From the NCBI RefSeq assembly GCF_000582685.1, contig NZ_KK073769.1, positions 378,837 to 442,836 of the forward strand: a DNA stretch of 64,000 bases. Reading direction: 5' to 3'. Positions 8,329-17,958 of the stretch are shown piece after piece. The position numbers and the translations under genes are program-made. The DNA is from [Scytonema hofmanni] UTEX 2349. Its GTDB lineage: Bacteria; Cyanobacteriota; Cyanobacteriia; Cyanobacteriales; Nostocaceae. The notes under the pieces were generated by a model. It worked only from the letters and a program-made list of their open reading frames with translations. It ran no database searches and had not been told where the DNA came from. Within the stretch, counting starts at the first letter, position 1; each line of letters opens with the position of its first letter.

Positions 8329-9747
8329 TTAACTACGCTTATAAACCATCTCCATTTTCAACTTCTCAATCTCCATTTTCAACTTCTCATTTTCCATCCT
8401 CAATTTAGCATTCTCCTCCCTCATCAACTCAACTTCATCCCTCTTACTCAAAGCTTGATTAATCGCTAACTTTCGCATATCTAACGAGAACCAACGTTGA
8501 TAAGTTTGAGTGTGAACCTGCACGCTATGTCCCAAATTATCAGCCGCTGCTTTAATTGGTATTCCTAAAATATGCGCTCTAATTGCCCACGCATGACGTA
8601 AATCATACGGCTTAAAATCTAATCCTATTTTCCGGAACCACCAACTAACTCGTTGTGTTAATGCCGTTATTTCTGCATGATTAGTTTTATCTTTTTTACT
8701 AATTGTTATTGCCAGCAGTTCTAAATATTTAGGATTTCTTAAATCAAAATCTACAATCCATTCTTTATGTAAAGGTAATGCTTGTCTTTCCCCAGTTTTA
8801 CACTCTTTATGTACCTTCCATGTCATGTCTGCATTTTCTTCACTTAACCACCAGTCGATATCAGGATTAATAAAAAGTTCCCGTGGACGTAAACCAAAAG
8901 TTGCTAACATGCCATAAGTCCATCGCCAAAGTTGCCAACTATCTTTTACATCTGGATTAACTTGATTACCTCTGTTATTTAGGTAATCTGCAAACTTGAT
9001 AATTCCAGCGGCTATTTCCACATCACTTGGTATATTCCGGGAATTATTCTCCGGCATTTTGGAATATCTAGATAAATCAATTTCAATTTTGAATGTTATG
9101 CAAAACGCCGAAATAGCCCTCATTGCATTATATCTAGCCCATTCTTTATCAATTTTATCAATTGAATTTATCAGATTTTCTGGAGTAGCCAAATCTTGAG
9201 GATTAGTAAATCGCTTGGTTCGAGAAAAGTAATAAAAAAAAGTATGTTCGCTTTTTGTAGTGCGTTTATGAGTTTTGAAATACTCATTTTCAAACTCTTC
9301 TAATAACTCTCCTATTGTTTTAATGTCTTTTTTAATTGCTTCATTTCCTAAATATTTATCATTCCATTCAAAAGTATGTCTTGCAATTAACTTTCCTAAT
9401 TCGTATGCTTCTTCTTCAGCCGTTTTTAATCCATCTAAATTAGCGGGAATATTCAAGCTGAGATTGTATTGCTTTCTTCCAGTGCCGTTTGTGTCTTTAT
9501 CTCCCGGTTTAATGGGTAACGTAGCTCGTAATTGCAGACTTCCATTTGATTCCCTGATTGTCACCTTTGCCTTTGCAGACTTCAAACGTTGATTAACTTT
9601 CTCTAACTCTAGTAGTACCTTTGTTCTCATATACTCTCTTTGTTGCTGTGTTTGCAGACTGGAGCCAATAAAACTGCCGTCGGTAGATGAAACTGGCTCC
9701 AAGTCTGCAAAAGCTTGCTGATACTTGTCAAAATCCTGGTTATGCAT
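8329..9747 (-). CDS. xisA: XisA, tyrosine site-specific recombinase of the nifD element
   Basis: The product has 472 residues, the length of Anabaena XisA. The catalytic half shows a first arginine in ATFGLRPRELF, the second motif as YDLRHAWAIRAH, then LGHSVQVHTQTYQRW with the nucleophilic tyrosine. The C-terminus is a short coiled coil built of near-repeats (ENAKLRMENEKLKMEIEKLKME), matched by repeats in the DNA at 8342-8400. The gene reads away from nifD, starting 119 bases from the core repeat. In Anabaena, XisA excises the element in differentiating heterocysts and restores nifD; the same is inferred here. Confidence 0.95.
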   Translation of the reverse strand: MHNQDFDKYQQAFADLEPVSSTDGSFIGSSLQTQQQREYMRTKVLLELEKVNQRLKSAKAKVTIRESNGSLQLRATLPIKPGDKDTNGTGRKQYNLSLNIPANLDGLKTAEEEAYELGKLIARHTFEWNDKYLGNEAIKKDIKTIGELLEEFENEYFKTHKRTTKSEHTFFYYFSRTKRFTNPQDLATPENLINSIDKIDKEWARYNAMRAISAFCITFKIEIDLSRYSKMPENNSRNIPSDVEIAAGIIKFADYLNNRGNQVNPDVKDSWQLWRWTYGMLATFGLRPRELFINPDIDWWLSEENADMTWKVHKECKTGERQALPLHKEWIVDFDLRNPKYLELLAITISKKDKTNHAEITALTQRVSWWFRKIGLDFKPYDLRHAWAIRAHILGIPIKAAADNLGHSVQVHTQTYQRWFSLDMRKLAINQALSKRDEVELMREENAKLRMENEKLKMEIEKLKMEMVYKRS

Positions 9748-9865
9748 CGCTGTGTTTTTAGCCTATATTTAGCCTAAAAATAAATGTGTTATCAGCGAAC
9801 AATGCTTAAAACTCACACTGCTTACCGTAAACATTAGGCTATTTTTAGTCATTAAATCATAAAAA

Positions 9866-9876
9866 GGATTACTCCG
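9866..9876 (+). other. nifD element core repeat (attachment site)
   Basis: GGATTACTCCG is identical to the 11-bp direct repeat flanking the Anabaena nifD element. It encodes part of the NifD sequence W-D-Y-S-G. The second copy must lie left of the window. Confidence 0.95.
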
Positions 9877-10016
9877 GTCCTTATCACGGTTATGATGGCT
9901 TTGCTATCTTCGCTCGCGACATGGATCTAGCATTGAACAGCCCAACCTGGGGATTAATCGGCGCTCCTTGGAGCAAAAAAGCAGAAGCTAAAACAGCAGC
10001 TAAGGCGATCGCCTAA
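9867..10016 (+). CDS. nifD: nitrogenase MoFe protein alpha chain, last 49 codons
   Basis: Reading from the core repeat, the frame gives DYSGPYHGYDGFAIFARDMD, then LALNSPTWGLIGAPWSKK and a short Ala/Lys tail, the C-terminus of NifD. It is not translatable alone and needs excision of the upstream element to join the rest of the gene. NifK follows 176 bases downstream in the same direction. Sure from sequence identity of the motif set. Confidence 0.95.
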   Translation, partial: DYSGPYHGYDGFAIFARDMDLALNSPTWGLIGAPWSKKAEAKTAAKAIA

Positions 10017-10041
10017 ACAAAAATTGCAAAAAAAGGGATAG

Positions 10042-10061
10042 CCTGGGGCTAAAACCCCAGG
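10042..10061 (+). repeat. GC-rich hairpin between nifD and nifK
   Basis: CCTGGGGCT and AACCCCAGG form a nine-pair stem 26 bases after the nifD stop. There is no T-run, so it more likely stabilises mRNA ends than terminates. Confidence 0.5.
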
Positions 10062-10192
10062 AGAAAGTTGGGAATACAAAAATCAAAATTCAAAATTCAA
10101 AGTTCTGAATTTTGCATTCTGACTTTTGAATCATATTCCCCCTTTCCATCCCTCCCCACACGTAACGACTACAGCAGCTTGGAGAACTAGAA

Positions 10193-11475
10193 ATGCCTCA
10201 GAATCCGGAAAATATTCAAGATCACGTCGAACTATTCCACCAACCGGAATACCAACAGTTATTTGAAAACAAAAAGCAATTTGAAAACGGACACAGCGCC
10301 GAAGAAGTTGCGCGTGTTGCAGAATGGACGAAGGGTTGGGACTATCGTGAAAAGAACTTCGCCCGTGAAGCATTAACCGTCAACCCCGCTAAAGGTTGCC
10401 AACCATTGGGCGCAATCTTCGCTGCTGTTGGTTTTGAAGGCACTCTACCTTTTGTCCAAGGTTCTCAAGGTTGCGTTGCTTACTTCCGTACCCACTTAAC
10501 CCGTCACTACAAAGAGCCGTTTTCTGGCGTATCTTCTTCAATGACTGAAGATGCAGCGGTGTTTGGTGGTCTGCAAAACATGATTGATGGCTTGGCAAAC
10601 TCCTACCAACTCTACAAGCCAAAGATGATTGCTGTCTGCACCACCTGTATGGCAGAGGTTATCGGTGATGACTTGCAAGCTTTCATCAACACATCTAAGA
10701 GTTCTGGTTCAGTTCCTCAAGAATTTCCAGTACCTTATGCTCACACTCCTAGCTTTGTTGGTTCCCACATCACAGGCTACGACAACATGATGAAGGGTAT
10801 TCTTTCTAACTTGACCGCAGGTCATAAGAAAGAAACCAGCAATGGCAAAATCAACTTTATTCCTGGCTTTGATACCTACGTTGGTAACAACCGGGAAATC
10901 AAGCGGATTTGCGAAATGATGGGCATCGATTACACCATCTTAGCAGATAACAGCGATTATCTGGATTCACCCAACACAGGTGAATTTGATATGTACCCAG
11001 GTGGTACAAAACTGGAAGATGCAGCAGACTCAATTAATGCTAAAGCTACAGTTGCTTTGCAAGCCCACTCTACCACCAAAACCCGCGAATACATTGAGAA
11101 AGAGTGGAACCAACCAACCGTAGTTTCTCGTCCTTGGGGTATCAAAGGTACTGATGAGTTCTTGATGAAACTCAGCGAACTTACTGGTAAAGCGATTCCT
11201 AAAGAACTAGAAATCGAACGTGGTCGCGCAGTTGATGCGATGACTGACTCCCATTCATGGTTACACGGCAAGCGCTTCGCTATCTACGGCGATCCAGATT
11301 TAGTTTACAGCGTAGTCGGCTTCATGTTGGAAATGGGTGCTGAACCCGTACATATCCTTGTCCACAACAGCAATGAAATCTTTGATAAAGAACTCAAAGA
11401 GTTGCTAGCTTCTAGCCCCAATGGTAAGAGTGCTACTCTGTGGGCTGGTAAAGATTTGTGGCACATGCGGTCTTT
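10193..11475 (+). CDS. nifK: nitrogenase MoFe protein beta chain, 5' part (codons 1-427)
   Basis: The start codon follows GGAGAACTAGAA. P-cluster ligand cysteines can be placed at residues 69 (KGCQPLGA), 94 (GSQGCVAYF) and 152 (CTTCMAEVIGDD). The frame is normal NifK through KDLWHMRS, then enters the inserted element and stops at 11497 after seven foreign residues, giving a 434-residue truncated product in vegetative cells. Joined to 27510-27767 it yields 511 residues, the family length. Partner of NifD in the alpha2-beta2 MoFe protein in the heterocyst cytoplasm. Confidence 0.95.
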
Positions 11476-11498
11476 AATGTGTTTGCTATCAGGTTAAC
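11471..11498 (+). other. left junction of nifK element: TCTTT core and inner arm
   Basis: TCTTT at 11471-11475 is followed after ten bases by CTATCAGGTTAAC (11486-11498), which is the inverse of an arm at the right junction. Confidence 0.85.
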
Positions 11499-11988
11499 TA
11501 AATATGCTATTGTGCCAGAGAGCCTAGATCAATTTTGGCAAAAATGGCAAAATTAAGGCTAAGAAGATTAGCGATCGCAGTTAAGGAAAGCACAAAGCAA
11601 GTAGTTAAGTATAATAATTTTCTTGCTATTTAAGTAGAAAGCGGGATTTTTCTCAATATAAATACGTAAATAGTAATATCAAAGTTTAAATAATCATAGG
11701 TAAGCTTGAGTATAGAAGTATTGATTTATTTGTTTGGATATTGAGCGATCGTTTTTCTCAAAGATGTTTAACGTTCCCATTAGCTGGCTGACTGGTGCTG
11801 TCAGGATTGGGATAACAATACAATAAACTCAGTTGCTTTGACTATTGTGATTTCTTGATATTTTCCTAGCGATAAAAGATGTTTGTCGCCAGTAACAATA
11901 GACATCTCCAGAAAAGAAAAAAGACCCCTCTCCAAACCTCTCCCCGAAACGGAGAGAGGCTTTAAAACCCCCTTATATTTATCATAAA
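11499..11988. other. gene-free left end of the nifK element
   Basis: Apart from the terminator at 11938-11960 I see no gene. The stretch is AT-rich with two HIP1 sites. Confidence 0.5.
11938..11960 (-). terminator. Rho-independent terminator of the ABC transporter gene
   Basis: CCTCTCTCCG and CGGGGAGAGG form a stem around TTT on the minus strand, shortly followed by TCTTTTTTCTTTTC. It lies 30 bases past the stop of the gene at 11989. Confidence 0.75.
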
Positions 11989-13659
11989 TTAGGAAGATAC
12001 AGGTAGCGAAACAGAGATAATCAGCTGATGAAATTTATTTAGAGTGGGACGATGACCTACACTAACAAAGGTTGTCCCTGTCTCTAACAAAAGACTATAA
12101 AGATTTTCTTCATTTTTGACATCTAAAGCACTCGTTGCCTCGTCTAAAATGGCATATTTTGGTTTTGTCACCAATATCCGGGCAAAAGCCAGCCTTTGTT
12201 GTTCTCCTAAAGAAAGAACATCACTCCAATCTTTTTCTGCCTCAAAACCACCGAATCGTTCTGCTAAGTTTGACAAATTTACTTTGTGGAGGATTTGATC
12301 AAGTTCTTCATCACTCACATCAACTTTGGCGTTAGGATAAATTAACTGATCGCGTAAAGTCCCTAAAATCATGTAAGGACGCTGGGGTAAAAATAGCATT
12401 TCTTCTAATTCGGGACGAAAAATCACACCTGTTCCCGAATTCCACAAACCAGCGATCGCACGCAACAGAGAAGTTTTCCCACTACCACTTTCTCCCATAA
12501 TTAATAATCCTTGCCCTGGTTGCAAGGCTACTGAGAGATTTCTAAATAAAGTTTTTTGATAATTAGGTGTCTCTAAAGTGAGATTTTCAACTGCTAAACG
12601 ACTGTCTTTTACTATATTAAAAGTCCTTTGATTAGCTATTTCTTTTCTTGGGTGTTTGAGATATTCATAAAAGATGTATAAACGATCAATTGAAGCCGCA
12701 AATTTAGTGAATATTTCAAACTGATACATAATCAAATTCACTGAAAAAGCGACACTTCCAAACGCTCCCATAGCTTCTGTCACTTTTCCAACTTCCAGTT
12801 CACCTATGAGAATCTGGTGTCCCAAAATTAATGCTGGTAATATTAAGGTGAGATTGCCAAAAGGATATTTAAATATATTTAAATACAATTCTGACCATAA
12901 GATTAATCGCTTAAAGTTATTAAATACTTCATTGAAGAGAAGTTTAACTTTGTTGGCTTCTTGAGAAGTTCCATTATAGAAGGCAATAGACTCGGCATTT
13001 TCTCGAATGCGAACTAAACCAAAGCGAAAATTAGCTTCTTTTCTCAGTTGATTTAAATGTAGTTGAGTTAACTTTCTGCCGTAAAAACCAATAGTGAGCG
13101 AGTAAGCTAATATGGAATAAATTAATAAAGCAAAAACTAAATTTTTGGAAATAGACCAGAGAATGAGGCTAAAAGCAATTACGACAAAAATAGATTCTAT
13201 AATATTTACAAAAAGCTGAATAGATTGTTGGCAAAAACTGGCGACATTTTCCGCAATGCGTTGGTCTGGGTTGTCAATGTCTTCGTTGGAATTATTCAAC
13301 TCATAAAAAGCGCGATCGCTAAAATATTGATGCAAGAAGCGATCGGTTAACCACCGACGCCAATAAATCCCTATCGTCTCTCGCAGATATCCATAGCCAG
13401 AATTAAGCAAACCATAAATTATTATCCCCCCTAATGCAACTATTATACCTTGCCAAAAACGAACGCTATCATGGGCAGAAAGGGCAGAAATTAACTCTCC
13501 CTGTATAGTATTTAAGAACACCTTGACTTGAGTGTTGGCTAATAATAATAGTCCCAGAAGCAGAAGTAGAGCATTAGCACCTTTTTTTTCATTACCTAGC
13601 CAATAGAGTTTAGCGATCGCCCAAAACCGCTTAACCACCGTGAAGTTGAATCGATTCAT
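11989..13659 (-). CDS. ABC transporter, fused permease and ATPase (SbmA/YddA or ABCD-like)
   Basis: The product has 556 residues. The N-terminal half has about six membrane segments (ANALLLLLGLLLLANTQVKVF, then IIVALGGIIIYGLL) and the conserved RWLTDRFLHQYFSDRAFYEL with NPDQRIAENV, typical of the SbmA/ABCD subfamily. The C-terminal half has Walker A GESGSGKTS, signature SLGEQQRLAFAR and Walker B YAILDEATSALD, with the switch histidine in VSVGHRPTL. It works as a homodimer in the cytoplasmic membrane; the substrate is unknown. It is followed by its own terminator and has no operon partner. Confidence 0.88.
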   Translation of the reverse strand: MNRFNFTVVKRFWAIAKLYWLGNEKKGANALLLLLGLLLLANTQVKVFLNTIQGELISALSAHDSVRFWQGIIVALGGIIIYGLLNSGYGYLRETIGIYWRRWLTDRFLHQYFSDRAFYELNNSNEDIDNPDQRIAENVASFCQQSIQLFVNIIESIFVVIAFSLILWSISKNLVFALLIYSILAYSLTIGFYGRKLTQLHLNQLRKEANFRFGLVRIRENAESIAFYNGTSQEANKVKLLFNEVFNNFKRLILWSELYLNIFKYPFGNLTLILPALILGHQILIGELEVGKVTEAMGAFGSVAFSVNLIMYQFEIFTKFAASIDRLYIFYEYLKHPRKEIANQRTFNIVKDSRLAVENLTLETPNYQKTLFRNLSVALQPGQGLLIMGESGSGKTSLLRAIAGLWNSGTGVIFRPELEEMLFLPQRPYMILGTLRDQLIYPNAKVDVSDEELDQILHKVNLSNLAERFGGFEAEKDWSDVLSLGEQQRLAFARILVTKPKYAILDEATSALDVKNEENLYSLLLETGTTFVSVGHRPTLNKFHQLIISVSLPVSS

Positions 13660-13862
13660 TTGTATAATTTATATATTTTTTAGATGAATACTTAGAAACA
13701 AATGTTGTAATATTATATCGCGTTGAACAACTATAAATATAACACCTGTGTGTTTAATTAATAGTATTGCAACCATTGTAGAGACGTTACAAAAAAACAT
13801 CTCTACACTATGTATGATAAGCCTGTCATTATATTACCTCTAAATAAAGTGCGGGTTCCACT

Positions 13863-14489
13863 TTATGACTTGAGATATTCTATCTGCCCAGTAACGCCAC
13901 TAATTGTCCCACCGTGGCTGGCATATGGGTGAGAAGGATTATACCTGACTGCACCTAGATCGGTGCGATCGCTCTTGGGACTACGAGCAAAGCGATCGAT
14001 GATTATAGAGTAAAATAAACGTGCGTCCCAATTCTGGGGGCTAGGCGTCATTTCAACTCGTGGTAATGGTCCATACACAGGTTGGTTGTCAACAAACCCA
14101 AGAAAGACTGATTGGATCTCAGCCATTGATCGAGGTGATGTATCGCAGACAAGAAGAAAACGCGATCGCACACTTGTATGCTCCGAACCGGACAGATCAA
14201 TATAACCCAGGCTGTATCGATATCCTCCCCCGCTACTAATAGGTGGTAAGATAGCCGAAAACATCAGATAGCCATTTTCAACAATGCCTTCAGTATGTGC
14301 TGTAATTCGACCTGAATCGGAATATCCTTGTCCATCATTCAACTCATAAGCTATTTGCCCACAATCTGGATTCTTTGATAAGCTAATCCCAAATTTTAGA
14401 CTTATTTTGTCATCACTTCTAAAGACCCAAGTAAATGGTGCAATGTTTGGTTCAAGATGTACTTCACAGTATTCTTCAAAATAGCGCAT
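13863..14489 (-). pseudogene. alpha-amylase-family (GH13) gene, truncated after the N-terminal domain
   Basis: The 208-residue frame has a beta-sandwich-like N-terminal domain (FTWVFRSDDKISLKFG, GGGYRYSLGYIDLSG) and then enters the amylase barrel with RLFYSIIIDRFARSP and HGGTISGVTGQIEYLKS, stopping exactly where a full enzyme would continue with its first catalytic-barrel helix. All catalytic residues are missing. It may therefore be a relic, or a remaining carbohydrate-binding domain. It lies between an ABC transporter and a methyltransferase in the nifK element. Confidence 0.7.
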
Positions 14490-14963
14490 ATAATTTTTCT
14501 ACCAAAGAATAAAAAATCAGTTGACAATTAGGTTATGGTGATGAAATTAGCGATTTATGAATCACAATTCATTTGTAGTGATTCTACTAATAGAGGGAAG
14601 CAATAGCAAGAGATTAAATTGTATTTAAGTCGAAAGCGATGAAAAAAAGTTAGAAAATACCAGAGATATTTCATTTTAAAATGTTACTTTTTATGGTACA
14701 GAGTTAACGAGCCAAAAATGGGCATTTTTAAGGAGTGGTTTCGATTGTTAAATTTTTGCTTTTCATGAATATTTTCGGTAAACCCACGCCTAAAAATAGA
14801 ATGAAATAGCCCTATACAAAATACACTTTGGTACTTAAGCTTATCCGCAACAATGAACCGATTCTACGTTATGCTGAGTAAATTACATCCTGTGACAACA
14901 TTGGTGAGAGTTAAGAACTAAAGCATTCATAAAATTCAACATAATTACATGAAGGAGAACCGC
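14490..14963. other. gene-free stretch upstream of a methyltransferase gene
   Basis: AT-rich, no open frame of note. It should hold the promoters of the two divergent neighbours; no clear box could be picked out. Confidence 0.4.
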
Positions 14964-15740
14964 ATGACTACCGGAGCTATCATAATACCTGTTGATCAGA
15001 TAATGCAAGATGCGACAAATTTTACGGAGCAAGAATTTACTGAGGTTGCACCCACCGCAGAATTACCAAAAGAATCCAATGTGTTAGACTCAGCCCCGCA
15101 AATCATACATAATTTAGGAGAAAACATCCTAAAATGGACAATACCCGAAGAGCTATCTGTAGTTGAGAGCTCCCCCTCACTAATGCCCTTGGCACAGAGA
15201 CTTTTTCTCTGGTCTTTCGTCTACGGTATTGGACCCAAACGCTATTTGGAAATAGGAACAGATGCTGGTGGATCAGCTATGATTGTCAAGAGTGCGATCT
15301 ACGCTTTGGGGTTGGACGATTTTCGTGGCGTTTGCATCGATCCTGAGTTTAAGCTGGCTCAAACAACACGCGACTATTTGGGTGAAAAATTTACCTACAT
15401 TGAACAGAAGAATTCGCCGGAGGCAATAATTGAAGCTGCTCAAATAGCAGGTCCTTTCGACTTCATTCTGGTTGATGGAGACCATACCTACGATCATGCC
15501 CTGATTGATATTATGCTTGCGATACCTTATCTTAGTCGTGGTGGCTACATTTTGGTTGACGATGCGGCACACTCCCAAGTTCGTGATGCCATCAGTTATG
15601 TAATTGAGAATTGCCGATTGATCGACTGTGGTCTTATATGTCGTCACACAATTTCATACGAAGTATTGGTTCCATCTGGTGTATGGCAAGGAGAAAATAT
15701 GCGTGCAGCAGGGCTATATCTGCTGCGTAAACCTTTGTAA
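14964..15740 (+). CDS. class I SAM-dependent methyltransferase (Methyltransf_24 type)
   Basis: I choose the ATG at 14964 because AAGGAG stands six to eight bases before it; an ATG at 14949 would add five residues. The SAM-binding motif is YLEIGTDAGGSAMIVKSA, followed by the acidic GVCIDPEFKLAQ and the post-motif FDFILVDGDHTYDHALID and GGYILVDDAAHSQV. This layout matches O-methyltransferase-like enzymes of the cephalosporin-hydroxylase/Methyltransf_24 group. The product has 258 residues and lacks a membrane segment. The substrate cannot be told; neighbours suggest a sugar or small metabolite. Confidence 0.8.
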   Translation: MTTGAIIIPVDQIMQDATNFTEQEFTEVAPTAELPKESNVLDSAPQIIHNLGENILKWTIPEELSVVESSPSLMPLAQRLFLWSFVYGIGPKRYLEIGTDAGGSAMIVKSAIYALGLDDFRGVCIDPEFKLAQTTRDYLGEKFTYIEQKNSPEAIIEAAQIAGPFDFILVDGDHTYDHALIDIMLAIPYLSRGGYILVDDAAHSQVRDAISYVIENCRLIDCGLICRHTISYEVLVPSGVWQGENMRAAGLYLLRKPL

Positions 15741-15848
15741 TTCAAGGTGGGGTGCAAAAGGCGCGATCGCACTAAAGCACCCTAGTAAATAGTTCCACTT
15801 TCTTGAGACGTTATGATAAGCGTTTGAATGCTTACCACTTGATTGCAA

Positions 15849-17234
15849 TCAAGAATTAATTACTTTGTCAGGTTCATAATCCAAGGTATCAATTGTTTTA
15901 TTTTCTAGTATTTCTCCATCAGTAGCTAACAATTCTCCACCGATTTGTTTAAATGCAAAATAAGTGTAAAAGCTGAGTGATGCGAATACAACAAAAAATC
16001 CTGCCATAACCATTAAAAAACCAATTCCACGTCCTTCACCTGTTTCAAGCAACCGTCCCACAGTATTAGCAAGTAGTCCATCAGGAGATAGCATTGGTTC
16101 TAAAAGTCTGTCCGCTAGTGGACTAGAACTAAGATTACCGAAAGACAATGCTAAACCTGCCGCAGTATAGAACAATGCAAGAACACGTCCTTGAAGTTTC
16201 GGGTGTACGCTAGTTTGCCAAATTGTAAAGTTAGTACCTAAAATAATGGGCAAGGTAAAAAACGAAAGAGTAATCCCAAAAGTTATTGTCGGGATAAAAG
16301 GTTTGATGCCAGCAATTATCAAACCTATTCCATTTACAACAGAAAACAGAAACAGAGTAGAAATGATTTGTTTTCCTCCTCCCCACGTACTCATCAAAAG
16401 ACTACCAACAACCATGCCACATCCAGCGACTGCCATAACATTGCCAAATGTCGTAGCAGAGGAAAATGATAATATTAGAGGATCAATCAAGACAGTGGTC
16501 ATCCCACTAATAAAAAAATGAATTGTCATGAATGCCAGTAATAGCAACAAAAAAGGGCGAGATGAAATATTTTCCCAGCCGACAATAATTTCATCAAGAA
16601 TTGTTGTAATTCCCTTACCAGATTTAGTGCTGCTTTCCGGTTGAGGAATTTTGATAAAAAGTAGTATGAACAAGGCAATGACATAGGTAGAAAAATCTAT
16701 CAGCAGCAAACTTTGAAGCTGTAATTTTGCAATAAGTATACCTGCTAAAATTGGTGCTGTCAGTTGTCCTACTGCTGTGCTGAACTGAGTCAACCCGTTG
16801 GCTCTACCAATTTGATTGCTCTTAAGCATCATCGGTATAGCTGCTGATTTAGCAGTCATTTGAAAAGAACCACACAATGAAGTTAAAAATGCAGAAATAT
16901 AAATATACCAAAGTTGCAGATTATGAGTTAGTAGTAATAAAGCAAGTGTTAGTGTGATTATAGCCGCAAGTATATCACTGATAATAATTGTCCACCGCCG
17001 ATTCCACCGATCTACTAATGCACCGACTAAGGGAGTAATTAAGACACCAGGTAACATAGTAAAAAATATTACTAAACTTAGTTGTGTAACAGCATGAGTG
17101 TTTTGATAGACCCAAATACTTAAGCCAAATCCTGTCAGACGGGTGCCAATTTCTGACAAAGACTGACCAAACCAGAAGAGAAGAAAATTTCTAAGTTCGC
17201 GAGTTAGTTCGATTAATTGACTTGCATTTTTCAT
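15849..17234 (-). CDS. MFS transporter, drug-efflux type
   Basis: The product has 461 residues and about 12 membrane segments. The N-terminal FWFGQSLSEIGTRLTGFGLSIWVY and the loop GALVDRWNRRWTIIISDILA (the MFS motif A variant D-R-x-x-R) mark the macrolide-efflux-like (MefA/enterobactin exporter) branch. The C-terminus is a 40-residue acidic tail outside the membrane. It is likely a proton-driven exporter in the cytoplasmic membrane. It is convergent with the upstream methyltransferase (108 bases between stops) and has no operon partner. Confidence 0.87.
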   Translation of the reverse strand: MKNASQLIELTRELRNFLLFWFGQSLSEIGTRLTGFGLSIWVYQNTHAVTQLSLVIFFTMLPGVLITPLVGALVDRWNRRWTIIISDILAAIITLTLALLLLTHNLQLWYIYISAFLTSLCGSFQMTAKSAAIPMMLKSNQIGRANGLTQFSTAVGQLTAPILAGILIAKLQLQSLLLIDFSTYVIALFILLFIKIPQPESSTKSGKGITTILDEIIVGWENISSRPFLLLLLAFMTIHFFISGMTTVLIDPLILSFSSATTFGNVMAVAGCGMVVGSLLMSTWGGGKQIISTLFLFSVVNGIGLIIAGIKPFIPTITFGITLSFFTLPIILGTNFTIWQTSVHPKLQGRVLALFYTAAGLALSFGNLSSSPLADRLLEPMLSPDGLLANTVGRLLETGEGRGIGFLMVMAGFFVVFASLSFYTYFAFKQIGGELLATDGEILENKTIDTLDYEPDKVINS

Positions 17235-17539
17235 ATCGTTTTCTCATTAGCCGTTACTGTTTAAGTGATTTATTAGACACACTACCTTTAATTTTAGTAC
17301 TCTCCAGAAGTAAGTTGCTTTTTCAAAAAAATAGGAGTCATATATATGATCTCCTTTTTAATTTTTTGTATATAGTTATACACCGTATTCTCAAAGAGAA
17401 TTGTTGCAGCGAGGTCGTGGCTGGGTTGTGATGCTATATGATGCGATCGCTTCCTTTCTCAAGCAGTGGATTAAGTTTAGTATGCCTGAGCGATCGCGTA
17501 CATCTATCTCGTGATGGACAAAACCTTTAATTTGAGATT

Positions 17540-17645
17540 ACAGCAGATTTGAGGTCAATGAGGTACATGAATAAAACCGAAAACCCTGTAAAGACGTTCC
17601 GGCGGAACGTCTCTACGTGTATTTAATAATCACGCAATCTGCTGT
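17540..17645. repeat. 106-bp element with ACAGCAGATT inverted ends and a GACGTTCC hairpin
   Basis: The ends ACAGCAGATT and AATCTGCTGT are perfectly inverted. In the middle is the hairpin GTAAAGACGTTCCGGCGG with its other arm, a module that recurs many times in this window. Confidence 0.65.
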
Positions 17646-17768
17646 ATAAGCGTTTTTGTTCAGAGTCAAAGAAAATTGCTCTTTGATTCTTATCAATATT
17701 GAGAGGAAGAAAAGTGATAAAATTAGTCAGAAAGCTTTGATAAATAACAGCGAAATAAATTAATTCTT

Positions 17769-17810
17769 ATACCATTTCTGTATGAATATACGTCTAAGAG
17801 CGCCCACGCA
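17769..17810. repeat. partial copy of the 112-bp family A element
   Basis: ATACCATTTCTGTATGAATA matches the left end of the element at 3516 with few changes and then fades out. Confidence 0.5.
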
Positions 17811-17815
17811 TTGTT

Positions 17816-17850
17816 AGAGTCGAGGGGAGATATTATTCCCCCTCGACTCT
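17816..17850. repeat. strong hairpin
   Basis: AGAGTCGAGGGG and CCCCTCGACTCT form a 12-pair stem around an 11-base loop. It may act as a terminator for the gene at 17959, whose stop is about 110 bases away on the minus strand. Confidence 0.6.
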
Positions 17851-17958
17851 GTTCTATATAAATCTTTGCCGAAAACGTGATATTTTTAAGGGATATTACC
17901 CCCAATTTGTCAATGGCATCCGTAAAAGTTGTCAGGAATATGACCAGGTGCAAAGATG

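Larger units (their letters stand above)
1..9865. mobile_element. nifD interruption element, right part (left end outside window)
   Basis: The right boundary is the 11-bp sequence GGATTACTCCG at 9866-9876, the known core repeat of the Anabaena nifD element, lying in frame inside the nifD 3' end. xisA sits just inside this boundary. No nifD 5' part and no second copy of the core was found to the left, so the element is at least 9.87 kb and runs off the window. Its cargo is mostly minus-strand and interleaved with small inverted-repeat insertions, which fits an element under weak selection. Excision in heterocysts is established for the family and inferred here. Confidence 0.9.
17235..17958. 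other. gene-free stretch of 0.7 kb with three repeat structures
   Basis: Holds an inverted-repeat element at 17540-17645, a relic of family A near 17769-17810 and a strong hairpin at 17816-17850. A short open frame through the last two is not considered a gene. Confidence 0.6.

Noticed and set aside
17723..17953. 76-residue open frame on the minus strand
   Set aside because: It runs through a strong hairpin and a relic of the family A element.
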